Origin: Aphelocoma coerulescens
Lineage: Eukaryota > Chordata > Aves > Passeriformes > Corvidae
Assembly: GCF_041296385.1 (NCBI RefSeq)
Contig: NC_091014.1
Span: 52,222,078-52,286,077, forward strand
Reading direction: 5' to 3'
Length of the DNA stretch: 64,000 bases
Positions within the stretch are counted from its first letter, which is position 1, and every line of letters begins with the position of its first letter. Shown here in pieces: positions 49,801 through 60,924 of the stretch. The notes under the pieces are model-generated. The model was not told where the DNA came from and made no database searches. It saw nothing but the letters and a program-made list of their open reading frames with translations. Position numbers and translations under genes: made by a program.

Positions 49801-52636
49801 TCCATACAAAGAGATTCTCTGGCATCCTAGGAGCCTAATGAGTAGGTGAATCCAGAGCATGTGCAAGTGATTATGATCTGTTTGAAGAGCTGTAATTTCC
49901 TAGTTTTACCAGTGTGTATTTTCAGGGATGGCATTTGTCCCATCACTTGTCCTGGGGCGTCTGCTGAATAACCACAGCACAACCTGGCTGTGGGGCTTTG
50001 TGCTTAGCCTACAGCCACATCTGTAGATGTTAGCTCTGTGAGGAAAAGAGCAGGCCTTCAGAAAAGCCACCGTAGTCACAGAAATATTCTTGTGCTTGAG
50101 GCTCATCTGTAGGTTCATCTGTATTCATGCACTGTCTTGCAATTTCATGCTATGACTTTGTTGACCTTGTGTTTTTTATTGGATGTCAGTCTCCTTAGTT
50201 CCTCACAGAGAATATATAAAATCCAATAGGCAAATAAAGCCTTGTGCTTTAAAACATCAGCAGAGTTCATTTCTCTGCTGTAAAATGAAATCACCTGAAA
50301 AAGGGGGGATTGTACTGTTTTCTAGAATAGGAAGGGTCTGTAAGGGCTTCTGAAGTTTAGCAGGAGATGGTGTCCTACCATCACCTCCTCCACTGAATCA
50401 AGAATTAGTAGCTCCCTTTGGAGAAGGGTAAGGAAAATTTATTCTTTCACCAGTCAGAACAGGTTTTCAGCAGATAACTTGGTGCTGGAGCTCCCCCAGA
50501 TGTGACTAGCACTGGGTGTTTGTAGTACACTCTAACTTCTTTTTATCCAGCCTAAATAAACTTTTTATCCAGCCTTTATAAATACTGGAGCTTTCTTCCC
50601 CTTATGAGGACTGTAACACAGCACTCGTCAGGGATGTGTACATAGGTACCTTGAGGCTTCAGGGGTGGCATGTTTTTAAGGACAGGGTTGACACAGTCAG
50701 GAGGGGCCCAGGACAGACTGTGGGATAAAGCAGTGAAAAGGATTTGGGCAGCAGGTAAGACAGCAGCAGGTACATGTTTGGCTCTCAAGAGCAGCTGAAC
50801 TGGAATAACCACTTCTCAAGTGGCTTTGGGGAAGAAGGGGGCAAGTCAGATCCCAAGTGACTTAAGAACCTGACAGCTGCCTTCAGCTACAGCTCTTAGG
50901 TTTCCTCAGATTACAGGCTCCCTTTTTTCTCTGTAGCCATGCTGCAGAGTTATTGAGCTAACATTAAAAGCTGTGCCAAAGAATAAGGGAGCAAATGTGG
51001 CTGTTGGAACTATACACCCTGCCCAATGTGTGCAACATTAAAAGTAACTTTTCAACAGCAACACCAATAAGGAAGGGAAAAAGTGGGCAGTCAAGAGAAG
51101 AGGCCAGATCTAGTGACCAGAAACCATGAGACACTGGGGCAATGCTGGCTTAAGAAAAATAAATAATTGACCGACCTGTTTCAGTTTGAGAAAACAGCTG
51201 GTCTGATGCAACTAAAGATACTCTTCCTGTGCCATAGCAGCAGAGAAGACCTTCTAAGTCTATTATACAAGGATTTAAATGCAATAGTAAGCACTTCTAT
51301 GAAAAGAGGAGTTGAAGTTCACAAACCGTTAAGAAAACAAGTATGTTAGGGCTCTTTCAGAAGGAAGTACTGAACTACCTAGGAAATAACAGATACCTGG
51401 AGCCAGTGTTCATTTGCCACTTGTGATCTCAACTTTTGCCAAAGCCACTCAAAGTTTTAACTCTGTGATGATAATACTGTATTTAATCTTCAGTGAGGTG
51501 AAGTTAATGATGCAGCCCCTATCAGATACAGCTGCTAGGTTGTTGAACCACAGTGCCCTTGTCAATGTGCACTCCATTCTTTTATGGGGCTGTGTTGTGG
51601 GGCTGCTGCTTCCCCTAGGATGTCCTGTAGATCAGTACTGAGTTACTGAAAGGACTCAAAAAATAAGTATGAGAGCCTTCCTACTGAAACAGATATACAG
51701 ATGTAGAAGGGTTAAGACAGAAATGGTAGGATACAGACAAATAATGTATAAAAACAGAAGACCAAAGTTGTACATGTCAATCTCTTGATCTTTAATTAAG
51801 TGTTTCCCATGTTGCTAATTAAAGGTAACCCAAGCAGTCCTTGATGAGGTGAGTGTGTGTGTGCAAGGATGCAGGGCCTATCGAGCACTTCCTTCAACCC
51901 TGATCTACAGATTTCCATCGTACAGAGATGCAGGACACTCACTGGCAAAAGGGGATACAAAGCCCCCTGTCCCGTTTAGGAAGGACAAAACACAGGTGAC
52001 AGATGTTAGAACCATTGTTTTGTCAATGGCTTTTTCCCTTCTGTTCTTCTGTTCCAGTGCTGAAAATAGAAAAACAAGCTGTTACTCTTCAGATACACTA
52101 CTGAGCTGCAGTCTGTATCCTCCTCCCAAAACTACAGAAGATGAGGTTTACATAAAGGGAGTTTCCAACAGGCCAGTGCAGTCTTTGCAATCTTTTAAGT
52201 CTTAGTTGTTAGCTGCACAATGCATGCTGGAAAACCCCCTTACAACTGGAATACATCCACCAAACTGATTATAAAGCAACACTGTTTACAAGAACTTCTC
52301 TAAAACAGTTTCTTTGTTCTATAAAGAATCAAATACACCCAAACTCAAATCTTTACACAAGGGCAAGCCAAACAGAATAACATAAAATGGTAGAAAGTGT
52401 AGCATATAAAGGTGCAGATACAGGTGAACTTATTTCCACTCTCTACAGTGAGTCTGAATGGTCCAACTACTCCAGAGATAAGTGCTGTAACACCCACCAG
52501 ACAGTTTGTTCTGACAGGTTTTCGAATTCTCTTAAATTGTTCACCTATATCAGAATTTCAGACAATAAGTGATTCTGTTTTATAAGAGTCATTCTGTGAA
52601 TTAGGAGACTTCTAAACAGGTAAACAAGTAGAACAA
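49801..52636. other. Intergenic between convergent NDUFA6 and SMDT1
   Basis: No supported gene. An AATAAA at 50234-50239 could serve a longer NDUFA6 transcript. Open frames of up to 118 codons (51849-52205) show no recognisable feature. Confidence 0.5.
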
Positions 52637-53095
52637 AATCACAGAATCATTTGGGTTGGAAAAGACCTTCAAGTTCATTGAGTCCCAACTGCTAATCCAG
52701 TGCTGCCAAGTCCACTGTTAAACCATGTCCTTACGTGCCTCATCTACATCTCGTTTAAATATCTCCAGGGCAGGTGACTCCACCACTTCCCTGGGCAGCC
52801 TGTTCCAATGCTGGACAACCCTTTCCATGAAGAAATGTTTCCTAGTATCCAATCTAAACCTTCACTAGCACGACCTGAGGCTATTTCCTCTTGTCTTATT
52901 GTTTGTTACTTGGGAAAAGAGACTGAACCCTACCTCGCTAGAGCCTCCTTTCAGGTAGTTGTAGAGAGTGATAAGTTCTCCCCCGAGCCTTCTTTTCACC
53001 AGGCTAAACATCCTCAGCTCTCTCCGTCACTGCTCATAAGATGTGTGCTTCAGACCCTTCACCAGCTCTGTTGTCCTTCTTTGGATGTGTAATGT
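52637..53095 (-). mobile_element. CR1 LINE, 5'-truncated 3' end
   Basis: Begins on the plus strand with ATCACAGAATCATTTGGGTT, the reverse complement of the CR1 3' terminus with its ATTCTGTG-type tail. It continues through GGAAAAGACCTTCAAGTTCA, ATCTCCAGGGCAGGTGACTC, CTGGGCAGCCTGTTCCAATG and CACCAGGCTAAACATCCTCA. Divergence from the familiar CR1 pattern is low, so it is younger than the other copies here. Confidence 0.9.
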
Positions 53096-53148
53096 AGTAA
53101 CACTGAAGTCTCTCTGTTGTCTGCGGTACAGACCCTCACTGACTACAG

Positions 53149-53154
53149 TTTATT
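53149..53154 (-). terminator. SMDT1: Probable SMDT1 poly(A) signal
   Basis: TTTATT on the plus strand is AATAAA on the minus strand, about 270 nt past the SMDT1 stop. It lies between the gene and the CR1. Confidence 0.5.
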
Positions 53155-53423
53155 TTTGATTCAGCTGACAAGATCTAAAACACCATCAGTTTTTCCAGTC
53201 TCTAAGAAATGTATGGTGTAGGGATTGCACAGACACCAGTCTGGCCTACTCTGGTATAAAACAAAAAAGTTCATAGCCAAAGGCAAATCTGTCCATGTTA
53301 ACTACAAGTGTGTCTTTTAAGCTGTTGCTGGCTGTATTTCCTTGTCTGAGATTCTCCTCCCTGCCCCAAGCCAAACGGGAAGCACAAATAATTAGACTGC
53401 TGGTGCAGTTTATGACATACCCT

Positions 53424-53561
53424 TTAATCATCGTCATCGTCATCCTCTGGGACAAAGATATCATGTTCTTCAAGTAAGGCTGCAAAGTTCTTACTGATCT
53501 GAGTACCAACATACAGGAAAGGGATCACGACGCTGAACACTCTGAGGAGGCCGAAGGGCGT
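53424..53561 (-). CDS. SMDT1: SMDT1 exon 2
   Basis: 138 nt including the stop (TAA, plus-strand TTA at 53424-53426). Starts TPFGLLRVFS after an acceptor CTCCTTGCAG (minus strand). Six GAT/GAC codons form the acidic end. Confidence 0.95.
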   Translation of the reverse strand, partial: TPFGLLRVFSVVIPFLYVGTQISKNFAALLEEHDIFVPEDDDDDD

Positions 53562-54259
53562 CTGCAAGGAGTCGATTGCAAAAGGTGGATCTTTACAGTC
53601 AAGCAAGTCACACTCTGGCTGAACCGGCGCACTCCCGGCTCCACAGGCGCGCGGACGGCCCGGGAAGCGGCGGGAAGAACACTTTGCGTCCCTAGTGCCA
53701 AGCCCCGGTCACCGCATCGCGCTTTTTTGTAGCATTGGAATATTATAAACACTCCCGCACCAGCGAGCGGGGAGCCCGGAGCAGGGAATACCCGTAGCTT
53801 AGGAAGGGGGGCGGCCGCCGGTGCCAAAGGGCAGCGCGTAGGCGGGTGGTGCTCTCCCCCTTAGGCCGCAGCGCTGCCCGGCTCGGGGGGACTCGGGGGA
53901 CACGGGCCAGGTCAGCCCCGTCCGCTCGGGGGGACGCGGGGCTACTCCCGCCTCCCTCCTGCGTCCCCGCCCACAGCCGCCCCGCTCATTGGCCCAGCCG
54001 CTGTCACTCACCCCGCTGCCCGGCCCACAGCAGCTGCGCCCGCACCGCTTGGCCACCGCCGCCGCCCGTGGCTGCCGCCTCCGCCCGCTCGCCCCTCACT
54101 CACCTTAACTGGCTTGGGCAAAATGGCGCCGCTGCGGGTGACGATGGCGCCCCGGGAGGGCACCAGCCGCACGACCGGGGCCCGGCACGGCTCGCCCCAG
54201 CCCGCACGGCCCGAGCGAGCCACGGTCGCCGCCAGGAGCCGCCCGGCTGCCGCTGCCAT
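53424..54259 (-). CDS. SMDT1: SMDT1 (EMRE), essential MCU regulator, complete
   Basis: A small single-pass inner mitochondrial membrane protein that opens the calcium uniporter MCU and links it to MICU1/MICU2. Two exons encode 97 aa (human 107). Exon 1 (54104-54259) encodes the mitochondrial presequence MAAAAGRLLAATVARSGRAG and the conserved matrix stretch LVPSRGAIVTRSGAILPKPVK. The PKP motif is known to be needed for MCU activation. Exon 2 (53424-53561) encodes the membrane helix FGLLRVFSVVIPFLYVGT and the acidic tail EEHDIFVPE plus six Asp, which contacts MICU1. The G...S pair in the helix (Gly71, Ser75) is kept. Human Leu after VGT is Gln here. The shorter presequence accounts for the length difference. 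Confidence 0.97.
53562..54103 (-). other. SMDT1: SMDT1 intron, CpG-rich
   Basis: 542 nt, GTGAGT donor and AG acceptor. Most of it belongs to the SMDT1 CpG island. Long open frames here are GC-driven shadows. Confidence 0.85.
54104..54259 (-). CDS. SMDT1: SMDT1 exon 1
   Basis: 156 nt, 52 codons from the ATG at 54259-54257 to PKPVK. Longer in-frame upstream starts exist (54544), but the ATG at 54259 has A at -3 and G at +4 and begins a typical mitochondrial presequence. Confidence 0.92.
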
Positions 54260-54550
54260 CGTCCCGCCTGCCCCCAGCCACGGCCGAGCCCAGGCGTCAC
54301 CTGGGATCTCGCGAGGCTTGTGGGGAGGCGGTGAGATCGGCGCTGCGCGTGCGCGGAGCGAGACCTCTCGCCCCCCCCCGTCCTTTTTCCCCGCCGGGGT
54401 GGGGGCGGCTCTCGGCGCCCCCGCGGGGAAAGGGGGCCCGGGCGGGCTCCTGCCGCCTCCCGGTAAGGGGAAAACCGGCCCGGGCGGGAATGGCCGGGCC
54501 CTGCACACACGCCCGGGGGCTTCACGGCTCCATTGGCAGCGCACGGGCTA
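54260..54550 (-). promoter_or_regulatory. SMDT1: SMDT1 CpG-island promoter with TCTCGCGAG element
   Basis: GC-rich, TATA-less. It contains TCTCGCGAG at 54307-54315, a core element of many CpG-island promoters, about 50 bp upstream of the start codon, and a TGACG half-CRE near 54295 on the minus strand. Confidence 0.55.
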
Positions 54551-54563
54551 CAAATCAAACCGG

Positions 54564-54569
54564 TTTATT
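54564..54569 (-). terminator. PHETA2: Candidate distal PHETA2 poly(A) signal
   Basis: Minus-strand AATAAA with a GT/T-rich downstream flank, immediately upstream of the SMDT1 promoter. It fits the human layout, where the PHETA2 transcript ends just before SMDT1. Nearer candidates exist: minus-strand AATAAA at 56210-56215 and ATTAAA near 57026. Confidence 0.4.
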
Positions 54570-54588
54570 CGGCTTCACGGCATAAAAT

Positions 54589-54686
54589 ACAAACTAAACA
54601 ATGTAATGAGATGCGTAGTACAAGTTCCGCGTGTAAAACAAACTAAACAATGTAATGCAATGTATAGTACAAGTTCCGCGTGTAAA
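54589..54686. repeat. 49-bp tandem duplication, two copies
   Basis: Copy 1 is 54589-54637 and copy 2 is 54638-54686. Both start ACAAACTAAACAATGTAATG and end with TAGTACAAGTTCCGCGTGTA followed by A's, with a few differences in the middle. Confidence 0.85.
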
Positions 54687-54699
54687 AACAAAAGGCGCA

Positions 54700-57600
54700 T
54701 GCAAAACCGCCTCCTAAAAAGAGGAACACGTCCTACGTAAAACAGAAGCACTCGTAGTGTTTTCCAGGTAATTGTGCGGAGAGAAGACAAGTTTGGTGCT
54801 GGTGAAAGATGCCCCCGTGCATTTCAGTGGGGGTTTTTCAGCTTCTCTGCACAGGCACCCGAGAGGTGAGATTGAGGGGTCGTTCCCCCAGGCACTATTA
54901 GTGCAGTAGCTACTGTAACACAGAATGTCTGGTCTTGGTCATCATTGTCCACCACGTGGCTAAGAGTGGCCACGGGTAAAACCTTCAGGTTACTCTTCAC
55001 CTGGACTCAGTGGAAAACACAACAGTTTTACAAAAAAAAGATGTGCAGAAATAATATATCACAGGCTCAAATCTGAAATGCCAGCCTCAGAAAAATGTAA
55101 GGATTTAATCAACTATCTTAGCGGGATTGGGAGCCCTTCTTGGCATAGCTTACACAGGACATGTCAGAATTGCCATTCCTCTTTCAATTTCTTTTAAATT
55201 TTAGCACTTTTCTCTCATCGCTTGTGCACTAAAGAAAACTCTTAGAAAAGGATCTTACTTCAGTACTTCAAGAAAAGTACCCATTCAACTTCAGTGTTCA
55301 GCTTCCCTTTTGCCAAGGAACCTGTTTTGTGCTGCCCAGACATTCTCTATTTTTAAAAATAAAAAGGGAAAGTGGAGGCAGGAGGTGAAACAGTCCAAAC
55401 CTGAATGACTGGAGAAAAACCCTGGGGTGACAATCAGTCTTATTTTGCTGTCGGGGACAATGTGCAGTGAAAACTCTGCCTTTCCTGTAACAATCTCTGC
55501 CTGCAGAAAGACAGCTTGCCTGCTCCATTAGCCAGCTGAATGTTCAACCTCAGGAAGCTGAAATCCTGACCTCCTGCCTGGGAGCTGCTTCAAAGGCACT
55601 GCCAGCACAACCAATCAGCTGGGCTGGCTTGATAGCCTCCATCTCCGAGGTGGCAGTGGAGCACTCAGGTGCTTCTTGCCTAATGAAGCAAGTGCCAGTG
55701 GTCATTAAAAAACTCCCATAGAAATTTGGGCATGGCTGCAATTATGGCCCTTTTCACTCAGAAAAGGGCCAACCCTGCTATGACAGCAGGATGGTGAGGA
55801 AACCCTTATCAAGTGCATCCAAAATCACGCAGTGCTTTGGAGACCTAGCAAAGGCCCAGGCATGGATGGCTGGGCCAAGCACAAACTGGATCAGGATTCA
55901 GCCGTTTTCTTGTCAGCACTGCAGAATAAGACACAAAATTACTCCAAACGCAATCAGACGGAAAGCAGAGCGCAGCGCCTCATTTGCAGGATTTGGGATT
56001 TAGTTGGGATATATGCTAACGCAAAGGTAGGTAGTGTGGAAATTGTGCCATTTGAATGGAACAGATTAAAGCATTAAACATAAGCTCTTTAGTAGTGTTA
56101 CGAGCACAATCCTGGCTTATTAAAACAAACTAAGCTTCTTAAAAGTGAAACTGCCCTTAAATGAATAATACTGTCTCAGTTCCAGTTCTGACAGAACTGG
56201 CTTTGTTAATTTATTTTTCCTTTCAAGTCGCTCCCAGTTCTTGTGTCTCATGTAGGAACTGCCACTACAGTTTGATTTGTTTTGGAAGTTCAGTCTTTAC
56301 TGTCAAACTGCCTTATGTTAATCTGAGACATCAGGAATATTCTCTCTGTATTACATAAAGAAAAAAAAATAACCACAGGAAAATGCTTGACAAATTTGAC
56401 CTTGGTGCTAAAATACCCATGCTCAGAGCAAGGAGGCACCAGGTAGTGCAATCCCCTGATACTGCTGCCCTGGCATGGGAAAGGGGACACATTTGCAGCC
56501 AGGAATGCTGCAGCACTGAACTCTTCAAGCAGCAGGGTAGGGAGGCAGGAAATGGCCCCTACGTCCAACCAGCTGAGCTGCTGATGAAGCCAGGGCCTTG
56601 CCCCACGGCCACCTGCTCCTGATTTTTCTGAACTGTTTTCACAAAAGCAGAACAAAAATAATCCTCCCAAACTTGAAGACCCTTACTGTGAAGTAATACA
56701 GCCACGAACTGGAGAGGACTGGATTGCATTACTCGCAAGTGAAGGTTACACTTTCACTGCCCAAAGTCATTTGTAAGATCTAATTTAAGATCTGATTTCC
56801 TCTAATATACCATCAAGCTATAATTAGGCAGGAGGCTGGAGGCTCATCATCCAACACTACCAGAGATATATTTTAAAAGGCACCAATAGTTAATAAAACT
56901 AATTTGATTTCTGCATTGGCTATCTCTACTGGCTATTGCAAAGTAGGAAGTCAAATGTGTTTTAAGTCCAGAAAGGTTCCAGTCAGTCATGACCTGAAAT
57001 GGGCTTTTGCTTTCCTAGCAAAGCTCTTTAATAAAAAAGACAATAAAAACAGGTTTAGATGGGAACACTTTTAGATGGGAAGCATGCAACTAGATAAGGG
57101 AGATTTTTAAACCCCATCCCAAGGGTGTTTTAGTTCCTGGACTTGGCACCCACCTACTTGTACTGTGTGCCTTGTGGCCAAGGTTTCTGACCTACTGATG
57201 GACAAGTCTGTTTCCATAGTGAGGTGACAGGCATGCCTCCCTGCAGCCCTCCCAGCCCGCTGGGAGGATAGGATGTGCTGCAGAGATCAGCCAAGCAATG
57301 CTGACATGAAATCAGAGGGAAGTGCTGGCAGGCCAGGTGCAGGCTTGGTAGAAGACAGCAATATGGCTTTGACGCTGCAGAGGCAAGCCCAGACACTGCC
57401 AACACCCGTAAGTCACTCCCACTCCTTCACTTGTCCTCCTGAGACCAGCCCTCTCTTCCTCCCTCTCCTGCAAAGCCTCTCCTCCAACTGTGCAGCGCTG
57501 CCAGGAGCTGGGCAGAGCCACAACACTACGAGAGGCTGTGCAGGAGTGTGGCTCTGCACACCCTCTTGGGCAAGCAGCCCGACGAGCTGATGGAGCCCTA

Positions 57601-58519
57601 TATGGCACTTTGCAGGGGCTGTGGTCTGAGCAAAGGCTGAGAAATTTACTCCTGGCCAGGCAAAGAGGCTTTAGCAACCCTGTTTTGGAACAGGGAAACC
57701 TTGAGCCAGAGATATTAACAGGTTACCACTTGACAGAGTCCAGATCAGCCCTGGGGAGCTCCTGGTGTCCTCACTGTGGCTTCAGGCCAAGCTCTGTGTC
57801 TCCATTTCAGGCTTGCTGTTGAGTATGAGCACCCAAAGAGACAGTTGCAAGACCATGATATCCACATCCTGAAGGATTTAGCTGCGAGAAGTGTTAGTGC
57901 AGATGAAAGTAAAAAAGCAATGCAAGAGTCCCAGCTGCTGGGCCAGCAACAGCTGCAGTGGCTCACATGTCCTGTAGTGAGAGGCACAAGGCTGGAGGCA
58001 CGTGCCGGGGCCAGTGGCCTGTCGGAGGCACTTCATAAGAGCCCAGCCTTATCTGCTGCAAAAGAACAAAGGCAGAAGGACTTTGGCACAAGACCATAAA
58101 CAGTAATAAGCACTGACCAAAAGCAAACTTCCACACTGAGAAACAAAAGAAGTGGTGAAGGAGAAGTAGGGGATGAAACACCTGGAGCATCCACCACGTC
58201 AGGACAGCAAGTGGCCAAGCCCATTGGCTGAGGTTCATTGCATACGTGCTGATTTGGGCAGCTCCTATCTCCAGCAGAGAGAGTTTAAATAAAGGTGGCT
58301 CCCCTGGTGTTACACACTCTCTGTCTGTATAAAGCCTCATGGAAATGAAATGTGAGGTTTAGGGGAGATTTGAGTCCCTCCCAAGTGAAGCATACACACA
58401 CCGCACACTCAGCCACTTGTGAGGGCAGGGGGCAAGCAGAGTCCCTCCCTTCACTCTTCCTGCACGTGGGACAGGCTGCTGGGCATCAGCTGGCAGTGAC
58501 TTGCGTCCTGTGCCCCCAG
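54700..58519 (-). other. PHETA2: PHETA2 3' flank / possible long 3' UTR
   Basis: 3.8 kb between the PHETA2 stop and the SMDT1 promoter. No other gene is supported. The longer open frames (for example 56290-56670 and 57490-57822) lack any recognisable feature. Whether this is 3' UTR depends on which poly(A) signal is used. Confidence 0.4.
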
Positions 58520-59332
58520 TTACGGGTGTCCCCTCTTCTGCCTCTCCTGCCACTCCCGTCTGAGCACCGCGATCTCCTGCCCGTACCAGTTGTGCAGCTT
58601 GGAGAAGCAGATCGTTTCTGGTGACACTGGGCTCTCCAGCATGGTGGGTGAGAGGCGAGGTGCTGGGGATCCTGTGGTGCTGCCGGCGCCCGAGCGCCGG
58701 CGTGGAGGCAGGGGCGGGGGCTTAGTTTGGCCCCCATCATAGTCAGTGCAGGTGGCCCCACTAGCGACGCAACCACCACTACCCCATGTGGAGTAACCAT
58801 TCTCCAGGGTGGTGGGCTTCTCCTGGAGAGGCAGCAAGGCAGGGTTGGAGAGATGCCTCTTCCTGCCAGAGGAGGAGGACCTCTGTGGAGACTTACGGCA
58901 AGCGGCCAAGCTCTTGCAGGCCTCCTCCAGCTGCTTCTCCAGCTCCCTTACCACCAGCCGCATGTAGTCGAAGCTGGCCCGTGAGAGTGCCTTCACCCAG
59001 GCCTCCATGGCAGCCTGCCCGTCGGCCACCAGCACATAAGCCCTGGCACCAGCGTCATCAAAGCGGATGGCAAAGGCGAACTCTTCAGCAGCCTCGCACA
59101 GCTCCACGGTGCAGCCCTCCAGGACCACCAGGCCCACAGGCTCCCGGCTCTCCCGCTCCTCAAAGTAGAAGAGGAGGTTGCCCTTGAGGACGAACCAGCG
59201 GCGCTGGTAGGAGGCGCCATGGTGGTGGGCATGGTGGTGGTGCCGCTCCACCCGCTTGCGCAGGAAGCCGGCATGGTCGGCGGGCGAGTCACAGGTGGCA
59301 TAGTGGGCCACACTCCGCTCATTCAGCTTCAT
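58520..59332 (-). CDS. PHETA2: PHETA2 (FAM109B, Ses2/IPIP27B), complete
   Basis: An endosomal adaptor that binds the inositol 5-phosphatase OCRL (and INPP5B) and helps receptor recycling between endosomes and the trans-Golgi. A single coding exon encodes 270 aa (human about 259). It starts [20 protein letters not shown], nearly identical to human. A PH domain spans about residues 18-125, with [30 protein letters not shown] and AFDYMRLV-type landmarks. A Ser-rich basic linker (150-160) follows, then a proline-rich [10 protein letters not shown] (204-213). The C-terminal F&H motif [12 protein letters not shown] (243-254) is the OCRL-binding site. An unusual HHHHAHHH loop lies in the PH domain (31-38). 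PHETA1 is the close paralogue. The neighbours and the C-terminus favour PHETA2, although the N-terminal half resembles both. Confidence 0.93.
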   Translation of the reverse strand: MKLNERSVAHYATCDSPADHAGFLRKRVERHHHHAHHHGASYQRRWFVLKGNLLFYFEERESREPVGLVVLEGCTVELCEAAEEFAFAIRFDDAGARAYVLVADGQAAMEAWVKALSRASFDYMRLVVRELEKQLEEACKSLAACRKSPQRSSSSGRKRHLSNPALLPLQEKPTTLENGYSTWGSGGCVASGATCTDYDGGQTKPPPLPPRRRSGAGSTTGSPAPRLSPTMLESPVSPETICFSKLHNWYGQEIAVLRREWQERQKRGHP

Positions 59333-59340
59333 CGCCCCGC
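59333..59340 (-). other. PHETA2: PHETA2 5' UTR part of the coding exon
   Basis: Only eight bases separate the start codon from a good acceptor on the minus strand (CTGCTCCTAG), so the 5' UTR must come mainly from an upstream exon. Confidence 0.6.
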
Positions 59341-60924
59341 CTAGGAGCAGAGGAAGACAGGGGGAAGAGGTTGTCTTGGTGTGAGGAGCATATCACTGGC
59401 CCCACCAGAAGAGGCCTGATCCTGTCCCCAGGGAAAAGCAGCCCCAACTCCAGCAGCATCTAACCCAGCAGCTACCCCTACAAAGGGCAGGCTGGTTCAT
59501 CGCTGCTGCAAAGAGGAGGTCACTACCAGAGCATCACCATCCAGACACCTGCCTTCTCTGGGAACGCCAACACCGTTGTTTCGTTTCTTATTCCACAAGT
59601 GACCTACTTTGCTGGTTTTATATGGGGCACATCAAAGAAATTTGCCTGTCTGCCTGTGAGGCATTAATTTTGCTCTCTATTATAGGGCAGGATAAGGAGA
59701 GTGTTTCAGACCCCAGGGCTCTGGAACTTAGATTTCTGCACCGTTTCCCTAATCCCTGTCTCCATGCAGGACCACCCACCCCCACCAGCCCTCCGGGCAG
59801 CAGAACTCCCAGCTCCAGCAGGTTCACCAGCAGTGGGGTGCAAGGTGCCATACCAGCTGTGCAGGTCAGACTGCAAACCCTCGCTGTCTTTCTTGGCCAG
59901 GCTGCTCCCTCGCCGAGGGTCTCCGAAGCTTCAGCGTGATGAGCCCCATCCTTTGTTGGGGAAAAGGGTGCCAGAAATGGAGTTATGAACAAGAACGGTT
60001 TGGGACTGACAGAGCTAAGAGCTGTGTCACTCCCACCCCAGAAAGCCAGGGTCCTCAGTGCAGCCAAGTTGCACTGGAAACCGGGATGGCAAAACTGGGG
60101 GAACATGCACTGGCTTCAAAGCCTGAGCCCCATCCCAGCTCAGTGCTCCTGTGGGTTTGTTTTCTGGCTCCTGGGTTTGTTTTGGGTTTCTTAAAAGAAG
60201 AAAAGAAATGTTTTGTAGAAGCTGTCACAGCCCCGTTTGTGGAGGCCCTGTGGCAGGCAACTTGGCAAGTCGAGGAGGACAGAGCCTTGAACGACAGAGC
60301 CAGCACAGCCTTTGTGGATTGTTCAATTGCAAAAGGATTTCCAACCGCTAAAACTCTACACTTAGAAATATGCAGAAAACAAACCACAGCCACCACTCCC
60401 CGGGCAGATTTGGGCGCTAGGAGCTCCCCATTGCTGGCAACATCCAGTATCCCTCCCGAAGCCCTTCTCTATCATCAGGGCTTGTGGGGCACGGCTGAGT
60501 ACATGGGGGCACGGACCCCAGTTGAAAAACGCACAAGACCCCGATCAGACACATGGAAAGGCTGTTCCCTGGGGGTGCTCTGCCCTGGAGAGCCTCCAGC
60601 CTGGCACACTCAGGCTGCGGACAGCCGGGGCGGCCCGGGCCGGCCCTGACGCGAGGGGCTGTGGGGGTCCCACGTGTGCAGTACTGGGCTCTGTCCCTTT
60701 GTGTGCGGGCGCACGCCTGTGCAAATGGGGCTGCAAGTCTTTGTCTGTGTGTGTGCCCCTCCGTGTGTGTGTTCGTCCTGTGCCTGCGACCCCGGCGGCC
60801 CCGCGCCCGCTCCCGCCCCGCCGCCGCCCTGCCCCGGCCCGGCCCGGCCCCGGAGCCACCTGGCCCTTGCCCAGCGCCTCCCCGCCGACGGCGGGACCCC
60901 GACCCCGGCCCCGGCCCGGCTCAC
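59341..60924 (-). other. PHETA2: Probable PHETA2 intron in the 5' UTR
   Basis: Minus-strand donor GGAG then GTGAGC (GT at 60924-60923) and acceptor AG at 59342-59341. The interval shows no gene. Several long overlapping open frames at 59.6-60.6 kb have no recognisable protein features. Confidence 0.5.

Noticed and set aside
54008..54740. Several 150-208 codon frames on both strands around SMDT1 exon 1
   Set aside because: Shadows in the CpG island. Only the frame ending PKPVK with a splice donor is conserved.
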